From Candidatus Enterosoma merdigallinarum (GTDB taxonomy: Bacteria; Bacillota_I; Bacilli_A; RFN20; CAG-288), in assembly GCA_018714385.1 (NCBI GenBank), contig DVNL01000014.1:127061-191060 (forward strand): DNA of 64,000 nt, written 5' to 3'. The notes beneath the pieces were generated by a model. That model was not told the origin of the DNA. It saw only the letters and a program-made list of their open reading frames with translations, and ran no database searches. The translations under genes were made by a program, and so were the position numbers. Below are positions 1 through 7,788 of this stretch, in pieces. Position 1 is the stretch's first letter; the number at the start of each line of letters is the position of its first letter.

Positions 1-2
1 TC

Positions 3-227
3 ATCGCGGCCAAGGAAGTCGAAGATTATCTCGTGAACCTGAAAAAGGAAGGAAAGATCATACTTGTTTCGACGCATATCTTCTCCCTTGTCGAAAAACT
101 TTGCGACAGGGTCGGCATCCTTCTCAACGGGAAGATGGCGATTGAAGGAAAATTATCATCGTTGACGAAAGAAAGAGATCTCGAAACATTGTTCTTTGAT
201 CTTTATCATGGAGGAAAAGCGGCATGA
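3..227 (+). CDS. ABC exporter ATP-binding protein, C-terminal end (partial)
   Basis: Only the last ~74 codons lie in the window; the frame is open from base 3 and the true start is upstream. The fragment contains the end of an ABC ATPase: the H-loop (STH, about 20 residues in) followed by the usual IxxGK strand and a short C-terminal tail of the NatA/ABC-2 type. Its TGA stop overlaps the ATG of the next gene (ATGA), which encodes an ABC-2 membrane subunit, so the two form one exporter. Substrate unknown. Walker motifs cannot be inspected because they lie outside the window. Confidence 0.85.
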   Translation: MAAKEVEDYLVNLKKEGKIILVSTHIFSLVEKLCDRVGILLNGKMAIEGKLSSLTKERDLETLFFDLYHGGKAA

Positions 228-1435
228 AGGATGTGTTGACCGTCTTTTTCAAGGAGATGCGCCGCTTCTTCACGGACAGAAGGACGCTTGCCGCCCTTTT
301 TATTCCCGGAGTCCTTATTTTCGTCGTCTACACAATTATGGGAAACCTTGTCTCAAGCCAGATTGATTCCATCTCTTCTTCGCCCGAGAATACTGAATTT
401 CGGATTGCCTATACGGACAACTATGGCATGGAAGGAAAGCCGGTGCTTATTCAAGGGATGGAACTTGTCGTGTCGGAGGGAAAAGAAGGAAACTCTGTTT
501 TAGGCGAAGCAATTTCGACACAGGATGTCGAGGCATACAAGGAAAAGGTAAAGAACGAAGAACTTCATCTGTTGATCGTCTTTTCGGAGGAATTCGAAAA
601 GAATGTCATCGGTTCTTCTTCATCGACGGACAACAGCATTTCTTTTTTCTATAATGCGGCATCTTCCGTTTCTTCTTATATCTATTCTCTGACGACGCAG
701 CTCGTTCCTTCTTGCTACGACAAATATCAAGTCAACGTCGTCGACGGAAGCTATCAGGATCCGAACCTCGGAGAAGGCGATTATGCCATGGGCCAGGTGA
801 TGTCTTTCTTATTCCCGATGTTGACGATTGCTCTTCTTTTCTCGACCATTCTGACCATCTGTCCGGAATCCATCGCAGGAGAAAAGGAAAGAGGAACAAT
901 TGCCAGTCTGCTTCTGACACCGGCAAAACGGACCCATTTGGCAATTGGAAAGATCTTGGCTCTGTCCGTGACGGCCATCGCTTCCGGCTTCGTTTCCTTC
1001 CTCGGCATCATTCTCTCCCTCCCAGAGCTTTTTGGAGGGACGGTTGATTTCTTTTCTGTTTTTACGCCGGGAGCCATTGTCGTCCTGTTCTTCCTGATCA
1101 TAACCGCTTTGTTCCTTTTCGTCACGATGGGGCTTTTCGTTTCGGCATTCGCCAAGAGCGTCAAGGAAGCAAACGCCTATTTGACACCGGTGATGATCGT
1201 GCTCATGGTCATGGCTATCGTTCCGTCTATCGTCGACTTGTCCAATATCGGCTTCGCCTTTGTTCCGCTCCTCGATATTATCGTCTCCATGAATCTGATC
1301 ATTGTCGGGGCGGAAGCGTCGCTTTTGATTCCCTATATCGCGGTGACTATCGTGATGAACCTTATTCTCTCCGGCGTTTTCATTTTCCTGGTCGCCAAAA
1401 TATTCGATGACGAGAAGGTCATGTTCACCCGATAA
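224..1435 (+). CDS. ABC-2 type transporter permease (NatB-like)
   Basis: 403 aa. One membrane segment near residues 20-45, then an extracytoplasmic domain of ~150 residues, then five or six hydrophobic segments from about residue 185 to the end. This is the topology of NatB/YhaP-type ABC-2 permeases. The segment starting PESIAGEKERGTIASLLLTP (about residues 214-233) matches the family pattern of a conserved E(K/R)E.GT.E.LL.TP motif after the second membrane segment. It overlaps the upstream ATPase gene by 4 bases (ATGA), indicating translational coupling. Likely an exporter of ions, drugs or peptides; the substrate cannot be read from sequence. Confidence 0.85.
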   Translation: MKDVLTVFFKEMRRFFTDRRTLAALFIPGVLIFVVYTIMGNLVSSQIDSISSSPENTEFRIAYTDNYGMEGKPVLIQGMELVVSEGKEGNSVLGEAISTQDVEAYKEKVKNEELHLLIVFSEEFEKNVIGSSSSTDNSISFFYNAASSVSSYIYSLTTQLVPSCYDKYQVNVVDGSYQDPNLGEGDYAMGQVMSFLFPMLTIALLFSTILTICPESIAGEKERGTIASLLLTPAKRTHLAIGKILALSVTAIASGFVSFLGIILSLPELFGGTVDFFSVFTPGAIVVLFFLIITALFLFVTMGLFVSAFAKSVKEANAYLTPVMIVLMVMAIVPSIVDLSNIGFAFVPLLDIIVSMNLIIVGAEASLLIPYIAVTIVMNLILSGVFIFLVAKIFDDEKVMFTR

Positions 1436-1494
1436 AAAGAAGAAAAAGTTCTTGCCAACCAGATCGATGAGTAGTAGAATTATTAAGCTTTTCT

Positions 1495-1570
1495 GGATCA
1501 TTAGCTCAGATGGTAGAGCAACTGACTCTTAATCAGTGGGCCTAGGGTTCGAGTCCCTAATGATCCACCA
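1495..1570 (+). tRNA. tRNA-Lys (anticodon CTT)
   Basis: A full cloverleaf folds by eye. Acceptor GGATCAT (1495-1501) pairs with ATGATCC (1560-1566). The D-arm carries GCTC/GAGC. The anticodon stem ACTGA/TCAGT encloses loop CTCTTAA with anticodon CTT at 1528-1530. The T-arm TAGGG/CCCTA has loop TTCGAGT, the discriminator is A1567, and CCA (1568-1570) is encoded. It reads AAG. The AT-rich segment directly downstream looks acquired, and tRNA 3' ends are common integration sites. Confidence 0.96.
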
Positions 1571-1583
1571 TCATTGAAAAACG

Positions 1584-1617
1584 CCTATAATGTGTAAGCA
1601 TTATAGGTTATTTTTTT
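1584..1617 (+). terminator. Rho-independent terminator after tRNA-Lys
   Basis: Nine-base-pair perfect stem CCTATAATG (1584-1592) / CATTATAGG (1599-1607), six-base loop, then TTATTTTTTT. It lies 14 bases after the tRNA CCA end. Confidence 0.9.
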
Positions 1618-1633
1618 ATCAAATAATAAAGAT

Positions 1634-1987
1634 GTGCTATTAATGAAGAAGATATCGTTTCCAAGAAAGTATGAAATGAGTTGGTGGATATCTACTGAAT
1701 ACGTTAATGTCGATTTCGTGATTGGCGAACATCTTTGCGATGCCCCGCATTTTTTCAGCACTTACACTTGGTACAACAGTACTGCTAAGCGAATGCTATA
1801 TGAAAGTGCACGATCATATTCTAACTATGGCGGATATGGATATAAAAATTTAGCTTATGACAAATTTACAAGTATGAAGCACGCCGTTTATGGATGGAAT
1901 CATTATCATGTAGGAATGTATAATCCAACTACAGGCAAAGTTAAAAGATACACTCTGGTAACCGATGGTATGTGTTTCTTTTGTTAA
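1634..1987 (+). CDS. Hypothetical protein, unrecognised
   Basis: 117 aa, not recognised. It is rich in Tyr, Ser and Trp (for example WISTEYVNVDF near the N-terminus and YGWNHYHVGMYNP near the C-terminus) and has no membrane segment or signal peptide. The base composition is clearly more AT-rich than the surrounding chromosome, and there is no convincing Shine-Dalgarno before the ATG at 1634 or the alternative ATG at 1643. It overlaps the AlbA_2 remnant by 23 bases in another frame. It may be a fragment of a larger lost gene within an acquired patch. Confidence 0.35.
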   Translation: MLLMKKISFPRKYEMSWWISTEYVNVDFVIGEHLCDAPHFFSTYTWYNSTAKRMLYESARSYSNYGGYGYKNLAYDKFTSMKHAVYGWNHYHVGMYNPTTGKVKRYTLVTDGMCFFC

Positions 1988-2283
1988 ACAATTTTACGAA
2001 ATAATAGATGGTAAAAATATTACTAAAATTGAAGTCAAAAAAGGCGACCAGTTATTTTATATAAAGAAATACGGTTTATCAGAAATGGGGTGCTATATAA
2101 GAATAGGTTCCTCTTGTAAAAGTTTAATGCCCGAAGAAATAAAAGAAAGATTTATCAAGTCATTATCAAATATTACAACGAGCGTTGTTGACATTCCTTC
2201 TAGAAAAAGTCATCCGACAGTTCAAATTTTAGAAAAATATCACTCTAAATTGTTCGTTTCCTTCCTTGATTTTAAGAAGAAAT

Positions 2284-2294
2284 TAGCCTATTTT
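2284..2294 (+). repeat. Left direct repeat of the ATPase cassette
   Basis: TAGCCTATTTT occurs here and again, in the same orientation, at 3727-3737, just outside the other end of the ATPase gene. A chance origin in AT-rich DNA is possible. Confidence 0.5.
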
Positions 2295-2301
2295 ATTGTA
2301 A

Positions 2302-2318
2302 GCTATTTTAAAATATGC
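2302..2318 (+). repeat. Left inverted repeat flanking the ATPase gene
   Basis: GCTATTTTAAAATATGC. The reverse complement of 3714-3730 is GCTATTTTGAAATATGC, identical at 16 of 17 positions. The pair brackets exactly one gene (2342-3709), 23 bases before its ATG and 4 bases after its stop codon. It could be a terminal inverted repeat of a mobile cassette or a paired regulatory site. Confidence 0.6.
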
Positions 2319-2341
2319 TAATATTTAAATGGTGATAGAAC

Positions 2342-3709
2342 ATGTTTGTTGGAAGAAATCATGAATTAGAAAGAATTAAAAGAAGACTAAAATTAGATCA
2401 GTTTAACGCTGTTTTGGTCTATGGCCGTAGGCGTATTGGCAAAACGGCTTTGATCAACGAAGCCATTAGGCAATCGGGTGCCAAATGCTTATCCCTATTA
2501 GCGAGAGATGTTTCCTCTAACACGAATCTTAGTGATTTTGCAAAAGAAGCTGGGGAATTTATGCATCTCATTGGTTTTAATCCAGAGAATTTTTATGAAT
2601 TCTTCGCTGGTATGATGGAATATAGCAAAGAGTATCCTTTTGTTTTATTTATCGATGAATATTCTTTTTTAAGAAGCTACGATGCGGATATCGATTCGTA
2701 TTTACAAAAGGCTATTGAACTTCATAGCCGCGGGGCCAAACTTACTATCATCTTATGTGGATCTTATATCCGTATCATGCATGGTATCGTTGAAAAAGAT
2801 GCGCCGCTTTACCATCGCTTTAATGAGGAAATATTATTACATGCTTTTGATTACCATACCGCAAGCGAAATGATGGGGAATATCCCTAACGAAGAAAAAT
2901 TTTTATATTATGCGACTTTTGGTGGCACGGCTTTCAATTTGAAAAATATCGATTACTCTTTGCCTTTTGAAAAAAATCTCATCAGCGAGTTTATTAAAAG
3001 CGAGTCTTTCTTCGAAAAAGAAGCAATCGAAACGATTAGAAGAGAAGTAATTAAAGAAAGTAACGTTAATACGATTTTAGAATTAATTTCCAGCGGTAAA
3101 AGAAAACACACCGATTTGAATAACTTATTAGGTGATCCAAGCAAAGATAATGTCACACGTTATCTCAAACAATTAGAAGAAATGGATCTTATCGATAAAT
3201 CCTTCGTGGTCAATAGCAAAAGTGATCGAAAGCCACTTTATTATCTTAAAGATAACTTACTTGATTTCTATTATGCCTACTTGTTTAAGAATATTCGCGT
3301 ACGCAACATTATGCAGCCAGAAGTGTTTTATGAGCACTACGTTAAAAAAGATTTTTATGAACATTATCTCCCACGCAAATTTGAAGAAGTAGTCAAAGAA
3401 TATTTGATTAAAGAAAATGGGTTATCTGTCCCCTTCTTCACAAGCATAGGAAGATTGTATTATCACGACTCAAACGTCAATCGTGAATTTGACGTCGTCT
3501 TGGCGACAAAAGAAGGGCTCATTCCTATTGAATGTAAATATAGTAAGTCTCTTATAACTAAAAATGTGGTCGATCAAGAAATCCGCCAATGGGATAAGTT
3601 GCCTTTCAAAATACATCGTTTTGGCTTTGCCTCTAAAAATGGTTTTAGCGATGAGCTTTTAAATGATTCTTCTTTACTATTGCTCACACTAAATGATTTA
3701 TACAAATAA
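2342..3709 (+). CDS. AAA+ ATPase with DUF234-type C-terminus
   Basis: 455 aa, the usual length for the archaeal-ATPase/COG1672 family common in gut and archaeal genomes. The N-terminal P-loop is FVGRNHEL followed by YGRRRIGKTALI (about residues 26-37), the Walker B is LFIDEYSFL (about residues 101-109), and a sensor-like LCGSY follows at about 138. A winged-helix region sits around 245-290, and the C-terminal DUF234/nuclease-like domain contains EFDVVLATKEGLIPIECKYS (about residues 378-397). That last segment resembles a PD-(D/E)xK core (D...ECK). The gene is AT-rich, stands alone, and is flanked by inverted repeats at 2302-2318 and 3714-3730. The role of the family is not established; mobile-element or defence functions have been suggested. 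Confidence 0.85.
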   Translation: MFVGRNHELERIKRRLKLDQFNAVLVYGRRRIGKTALINEAIRQSGAKCLSLLARDVSSNTNLSDFAKEAGEFMHLIGFNPENFYEFFAGMMEYSKEYPFVLFIDEYSFLRSYDADIDSYLQKAIELHSRGAKLTIILCGSYIRIMHGIVEKDAPLYHRFNEEILLHAFDYHTASEMMGNIPNEEKFLYYATFGGTAFNLKNIDYSLPFEKNLISEFIKSESFFEKEAIETIRREVIKESNVNTILELISSGKRKHTDLNNLLGDPSKDNVTRYLKQLEEMDLIDKSFVVNSKSDRKPLYYLKDNLLDFYYAYLFKNIRVRNIMQPEVFYEHYVKKDFYEHYLPRKFEEVVKEYLIKENGLSVPFFTSIGRLYYHDSNVNREFDVVLATKEGLIPIECKYSKSLITKNVVDQEIRQWDKLPFKIHRFGFASKNGFSDELLNDSSLLLLTLNDLYK

Positions 3710-3713
3710 ATTG

Positions 3714-3730
3714 GCATATTTCAAAATAGC
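3714..3730 (-). repeat. Right inverted repeat flanking the ATPase gene
   Basis: GCATATTTCAAAATAGC, the inverted partner of 2302-2318 with one mismatch. Its inner part AAAATAGCCTATTTTTTC (3723-3740) is also a weak hairpin followed by T residues and might end transcription of the ATPase gene. Confidence 0.6.
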
Positions 3731-3784
3731 CTATTTTTTCTATGTTAATTTTTTAAAAACGCATCAAACATAATATCGTTTGGC

Positions 3785-3880
3785 GATTCTTTTGGATATC
3801 ACCAGGAATGAGGGGTTGCTGGATAGGAACACTCCTGTTTCGGCTTTGAAGGCACCCCTTATCTTGTTCGATGGGTAGAA
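3785..3880. other. Gene-free structured segment between ATPase and GNAT-like gene
   Basis: The 185 bases between the two genes contain no ORF. On the minus strand AGGGGT-GC can pair with GC-A-ACCCCT about 45 bases away, enclosing a small AGGA-GTGT-TCCT hairpin. The composition is GC-richer than the ATPase patch on the left, so the boundary of the acquired DNA probably lies near 3770-3790. A small RNA is possible but unsupported beyond the folding. Confidence 0.25.
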
Positions 3881-3894
3881 AAAGGGGGGCGGGG

Positions 3895-5013
3895 CTATAT
3901 CTTCTTGACGAAGGATCGTCGTCTCTTGTGGAGTTTGTTGTGGAATCTTTCCCAGTTGTTCTGGATGGCTTTGTTGTCCTCGAGGTTCAGATTCGTTTCA
4001 CAGTATTGCACTTTCCCGGATTTGAGCATTTTCATGATTTCTAAGAAGATCGCCCACGAAACGCCGGAGTTGCGATATTTTTCTGTCACGCCGATCAAGC
4101 CGAGATCGATGATCTCAGGATCTTTCTTGGCTTTCAGAATCTTGAAGAGGGTTGGAAGAGTGAGATGTCCACCGGATTTCTGGACTGCCTTGGAGATGGA
4201 CGGGAAACAAAGACCGAATGCGGCAAGCTTGTCGTTCTGATCGACGATAAGGCGGATGTAATAGGGCGAGAGAAGAAGACGGAAACCTTGGATGAGATCT
4301 TTTCTTTGCTCCGGGATGAAGGGAACGGTTCCGTAAAGGTCGTCGTAAGTAGAATCGACCAAGTCAAAGAACTGGTCGGCATAGTTGTCGATGACCTGAT
4401 TGATGTTTTCGAAATGGAGGAGTCTCAACTTCTCCCTCTTCATGATGACCGGGACGATGCGTTCGATTCTGGGATCGATTTCCTCCGGGGCGAAGATCTT
4501 TCTTTCTACCCAGTCGACCTCTTTCTGATAGCCTTGGGATTCGATCAGCTTCTGGTAATAGGGATAGCTGTATTGTTCTTCGAAAGTCGAAAGTTCGTCG
4601 AATCCTTCGATGAGCAGGCCTTCTCTCTCCATGTCGGAATAGCCGAGAGGACCGACGACTTCTTCCATGCCTTTTTCTTTCGCCCAATCCTCGACGGCCT
4701 TGAAGAGTGCCGCGGCAACATCGACATCATCGATGGCATCGAATCGCGTGAAACGGACACGCTTCTGGTTCCATTTGGCGTTTGCGGCTTTTTGAAGGAT
4801 ACCGGAAATCCTGCCGACAACTTTGCCGTCCTTTTCTGCCAAGAAGAAAATGGATTCCGACGTTTTGTTGTAATAATAATCGGGACGGAAAATCTTTTTC
4901 TCGTCAATATAAAGAGGAGGGACAAAATACGGATTTCCTTTGTAAAGCTTCAAAGGAAAGTCTAGAAAGGCTTTCTGGTCCTTTCGCGTCTGTACTTTGC
5001 GTATCGCAATCAT
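3895..5013 (-). CDS. GNAT-like N-acetyltransferase (YghO-type), substrate unknown
   Basis: 372 aa. The N-terminus FLDFPLKLYKGNPYFVPPL, the central block VVGPLGYSDMEREGLL (about residues 117-135) and the C-terminal block EIIDLGLIGVTEKYRNSGVSW (about residues 300-320) match the YghO-like family, which has a GNAT-type acetyltransferase fold. The GVTEKYRNSG segment is in the position of the acetyl-CoA binding Q/RxxGxG/A loop, although the pattern is relaxed. The gene starts inside the stop of degV (4-base ATGA overlap), so the two are co-transcribed. No membrane segments. Substrate unknown. Confidence 0.7.
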   Translation of the reverse strand: MIAIRKVQTRKDQKAFLDFPLKLYKGNPYFVPPLYIDEKKIFRPDYYYNKTSESIFFLAEKDGKVVGRISGILQKAANAKWNQKRVRFTRFDAIDDVDVAAALFKAVEDWAKEKGMEEVVGPLGYSDMEREGLLIEGFDELSTFEEQYSYPYYQKLIESQGYQKEVDWVERKIFAPEEIDPRIERIVPVIMKREKLRLLHFENINQVIDNYADQFFDLVDSTYDDLYGTVPFIPEQRKDLIQGFRLLLSPYYIRLIVDQNDKLAAFGLCFPSISKAVQKSGGHLTLPTLFKILKAKKDPEIIDLGLIGVTEKYRNSGVSWAIFLEIMKMLKSGKVQYCETNLNLEDNKAIQNNWERFHNKLHKRRRSFVKKI

Positions 5014-5900
5014 AGAACGCGTCTCTTGCTGTGGAAGATGACACCGAGGCAGGAGGGACCGGCATGAATTCCGGCGGTGGGATTCACGGGCTCGATGGTC
5101 AGATCGAGATCGTTTCCGTATTTCTTGTGGATCAACTCGACGATCTTGACGACGAGTTCCGGAGCATCGGAATGGACGATGAGGATCTGATGATTCTTGA
5201 CGTCATCTCCGAGCTTGTCCATATAATCCATGATCTTTTTAAGGGCCGGAAGACGGCCGAGCACTTTTCCGATGGCATCCATTCGTCCCTCGTCATCGAT
5301 GGAGATGATCGGCTTGACGGAAAGGATTGTTCCCATGGTCGCCGAAAGGCCGGTCAGACGGCCGGAAGCCTTGAAGAATTTGAGGTTGTCGACGAAAGCG
5401 AAAAGGGCATAGTGTTTTACGAGATCGTTTTCGGCAACATCGAGGATCTCTTCCAAGCTCTTTCCTTCCTGGTAAAGCTTACCGATCTCTTTGAGTATGA
5501 CAAGGGCCAATCCGGTGATAGCCTTTGTGTCGAAGGTGTGGATCGTTCTTTCGGGATATTTTTCTTTGAGAATCTCGATGGCGATGTTCATGGCGTTGAA
5601 GGTGCCGGAGAGCTTGCTGGAAAAATGGACATAGAGGATGTCGTTGCCTTTTTGGAGTTCGGGCTCGAAGTAGGAAATATATTTCTCGGGAGAAAGACCG
5701 GCTGTCTTGGGAATGTCGCCATTGCGAAGCCTGTCATAGAAAGCGTGGGGGTTGAACGTCTTTTCGGTTTCGTAGGGGAAGACTTCTTTGCCGTCGATAG
5801 TGTAGGGCATCGAAATCAGCCGATATCCGTATTCCTCCGCGACTTCAGGGCGAATGTCGCAGTCCGTATCGGCAAACAAAGTCAGGTTTTGAGTAGCCAT
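5010..5900 (-). CDS. degV: DegV family fatty-acid-binding protein
   Basis: 296 aa, the usual length. DegV features: an N-terminal TDTDCDIRPE-like strand (LFADTDCDIRPE, residues 7-18), LSPEKYISYFEPELQKGNDI with HFSSKLSGTFNA (about residues 92-103, the conserved S-S-LSGT motif contacting the lipid head group), IHTFDTKAITG, and a C-terminal GIHAGPSCLGV (HxGPG-like). The family binds fatty acids and feeds the FakA kinase in Firmicutes. The Shine-Dalgarno GAGGAAAG sits before the ATG. First gene of a two-gene operon with the acetyltransferase-like gene. Confidence 0.92.
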   Translation of the reverse strand: MATQNLTLFADTDCDIRPEVAEEYGYRLISMPYTIDGKEVFPYETEKTFNPHAFYDRLRNGDIPKTAGLSPEKYISYFEPELQKGNDILYVHFSSKLSGTFNAMNIAIEILKEKYPERTIHTFDTKAITGLALVILKEIGKLYQEGKSLEEILDVAENDLVKHYALFAFVDNLKFFKASGRLTGLSATMGTILSVKPIISIDDEGRMDAIGKVLGRLPALKKIMDYMDKLGDDVKNHQILIVHSDAPELVVKIVELIHKKYGNDLDLTIEPVNPTAGIHAGPSCLGVIFHSKRRVL

Positions 5901-6059
5901 GTTCTTTCCTCATTCAATGAACGTCATTTTATTTCTTCCATTTTAAAACAATATCTGTTCAAAAAGAGGACAAACGTGTCAAAAGGGAGAAAATGGAATA
6001 CAAAAAAGAAAGAATGTATAAATAACCTTCCGATTCGATGGATTGTCATATTGTACACG

Positions 6060-7145
6060 TCAGCAGAAAAAGGAGGCGGACCCTTGAAGGTGTATGTGCT
6101 TCACCTTATATTGCAGCAATCGGTTTCTTACGAAAAACGCATAGACGCCGAGCGTCACGATGGTGAGGAAATACCATTTGATATAGTCGGCGAAGAGAAT
6201 CGTCCCACTTCCGTCAAAGACCAGTCTCCTACCATCGAGAACGGTCCGTGAAGCCAAGAATTTTGTTTCCGTCACCATGATGTAAGGCTTGAGGATATAA
6301 AGGGTGAGAAGATTGACGATTTTCGAAAGGATCGTGAACGCGAAACGCTCGACGAATTGGCTGTCCGTCCCTCCGCGAAGGGCGGCAGATTCCCCTTCCA
6401 GATGGAAATGGAGCAAGGTCCAGTTCCGGATTCGGGACGGGAGGAAGAAAAGGAAGACACCGATCGTGATAAGAGAGAGGCAGAGATAAGCAAGCCAAAG
6501 GCGATAGAAAGATGAAAGCTCGGCTTCGAAGATCAGGCGTTTGCCATCGATTTTTATATGTTGGGAAAGATAGCGGCAGCGGAAAAAGAAAAGGGGAGGA
6601 AAAAGAAGGCCAAGGCTGACGAGTGAGAAAAGGCGAAGACCGATGGCAAGAAGAGCCTCTATGAAGGCAGAACCGTCATATTGGCTTTCGCCATTGGAAA
6701 CTGTCGCTTTTCTGGCGCGAATCAGCTTCCTTTCTTTTTCTTGAAGCTTTTCTTCGTAGGGTTTTGCCTTTTGGAGAAAAGTTTCGATTCTACCCGAAGC
6801 AAGGAGCTTTTCAAATTCCTTTTTTGTCTTTTCAGGATGGCTGGAAAAGCAATCCAAGGCAAACCACAGACGTTTTTTCTCCGCCTTGAAAACCCAATAG
6901 TTCTTTTCCCAGCCGCTGAGATAGGCCATGATGAACAGAAGAACGGCGAAGGGGACGGCGATGAAAAGGCAGATTTTCAACTGTGAAATATCGCTCTTTC
7001 CGAATCGGAAAAGAAGGAAGAACGCGATGGCGACAAGCAAAGCAAGAGCAGCGCAGACGATGGCAATCACCCGAAAGAGGAAAAGGATGCGATGTTTCTT
7101 CAGAATGATATCGATTTCTGTCGCGGTGAAATTGTCCATGGTCAT
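6060..7145 (-). CDS. DUF898 (YjgN)-like integral membrane protein
   Basis: 361 aa. Two N-terminal membrane segments (about residues 22-44 and 52-72), a charged cytoplasmic loop (75-155), then two repeats of a two-TM unit. The unit pattern is a charged DGKRLIFEAE/DGRRLVFDGS strand, an aromatic-rich helix, TLGVYAFFVRNRL/TIGVFLFFLPSRI, then KHIHLQG/LHFHLEG. This Y.KW..L..TLG.Y.F..R.....H..L.G pattern is that of DUF898/YjgN. The function is unknown. Shine-Dalgarno GGAGG lies 9-10 bases before the ATG; a second ATG two codons on is an alternative start. Confidence 0.65.
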   Translation of the reverse strand: MTMDNFTATEIDIILKKHRILFLFRVIAIVCAALALLVAIAFFLLFRFGKSDISQLKICLFIAVPFAVLLFIMAYLSGWEKNYWVFKAEKKRLWFALDCFSSHPEKTKKEFEKLLASGRIETFLQKAKPYEEKLQEKERKLIRARKATVSNGESQYDGSAFIEALLAIGLRLFSLVSLGLLFPPLFFFRCRYLSQHIKIDGKRLIFEAELSSFYRLWLAYLCLSLITIGVFLFFLPSRIRNWTLLHFHLEGESAALRGGTDSQFVERFAFTILSKIVNLLTLYILKPYIMVTETKFLASRTVLDGRRLVFDGSGTILFADYIKWYFLTIVTLGVYAFFVRNRLLQYKVKHIHLQGSASFFC

Positions 7146-7173
7146 AAAAAGGCCTCCGAAGAGGCCGAGGGAA

Positions 7174-7785
7174 CTAATTTTCTGGTCCGGTATATTGAAT
7201 GGTGATATGTCTCTTGTGACCGGTGCCGAGAGACTGTGTCTTGATGTTGGGATAGTCGCTGAGCGCCTGGTGGATGATTCGCCTTTCGTCGGATGTCATC
7301 GGGTCCATGATGGCTGTGATATGCGTCCGACAGACTTCATCGGCATAGCGTCTGGCGATTGCGACGAATTTGTCATACTTGCTTTCCTTGTAGCCGTCGC
7401 AATTGAGAAGGATGCGGTAATGGCCACCAAAGCGATTGAAGCAGGCGGATCGCGTCAGCTCATTGATGCTGCGGAGGGTGTCGCCGTTTCTTCCGATGAC
7501 GTTTTTGTTGCGGTTGCAAACGATGTTGAGCTTGATGACGCCGTCATCATACTTGGCTTCGGTCATGCCTTCCAAACCAAGGGCCTTCAGACAACGCCGG
7601 ATGTAGTCATCGGCAAAGACGATGACATCGGTGACGGTATAGATGCCGATGGTGACGGTCGAGTTGAAGAGGGACTTCTTGACCGAGATGACCTGATAGT
7701 TGAGACGCTTCGGATCCTCGATTCCGAGTTCCTTGCAAGCTCTCTTGACGGCCTCTTCTTCAGTCTTTCCTTCGAACTTGTTCAT
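7174..7785 (-). CDS. jag: KhpB/Jag RNA-binding protein (KH and R3H domains)
   Basis: 203 aa. N-terminal Jag-N segment (EGKTEEEAVKRACKELGI, residues 4-21), a central KH domain with CNRNKNVIGRNGDTLRSINE (about residues 110-130; the loop is NRNKNVIGRNG where canonical KH has GxxG), and a C-terminal R3H domain (RRYADEVCRTHITAIMDPMTSDERRIIH, about residues 148-175). The R3H arginine and histidine are present. It follows yidC by three bases and completes the rpmH-rnpA-yidC-jag cluster. In Gram-positives the protein binds RNA and influences cell-wall growth. Shine-Dalgarno GGAGGTGA before the ATG. Confidence 0.93.
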   Translation of the reverse strand: MNKFEGKTEEEAVKRACKELGIEDPKRLNYQVISVKKSLFNSTVTIGIYTVTDVIVFADDYIRRCLKALGLEGMTEAKYDDGVIKLNIVCNRNKNVIGRNGDTLRSINELTRSACFNRFGGHYRILLNCDGYKESKYDKFVAIARRYADEVCRTHITAIMDPMTSDERRIIHQALSDYPNIKTQSLGTGHKRHITIQYTGPEN

Positions 7786-7788
7786 ATC

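Larger units (their letters stand above)
1965..2321 (+). pseudogene. Remnant of an AlbA_2-domain transcriptional regulator/helicase-like protein
   Basis: The 118-aa frame matches the middle of the AlbA_2 (COG2865, 'RecG-like transcriptional regulator') family: EIIDGKNITKIEV, then YIKKYGLSEMGCYIRIGSS, then PEEIKERF. Full-length members are ~400-550 aa with an N-terminal ESxxxEFK...AFANTxGG section and a C-terminal winged helix; both are absent here. The frame ends at a TAA (2319-2321) that overlaps the edge of an inverted repeat (2302-2318) in front of the ATPase gene, suggesting truncation by insertion of that cassette. It is AT-rich like its neighbours. The identity rests on remembered family motifs, not a search. 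Confidence 0.6.

Noticed and set aside
1490..3900. Duplicated tRNA 3' end marking an integrated element
   Set aside because: The T-arm/acceptor sequence of the tRNA-Lys was not found again in the following 2.4 kb, so no att pair can be claimed.
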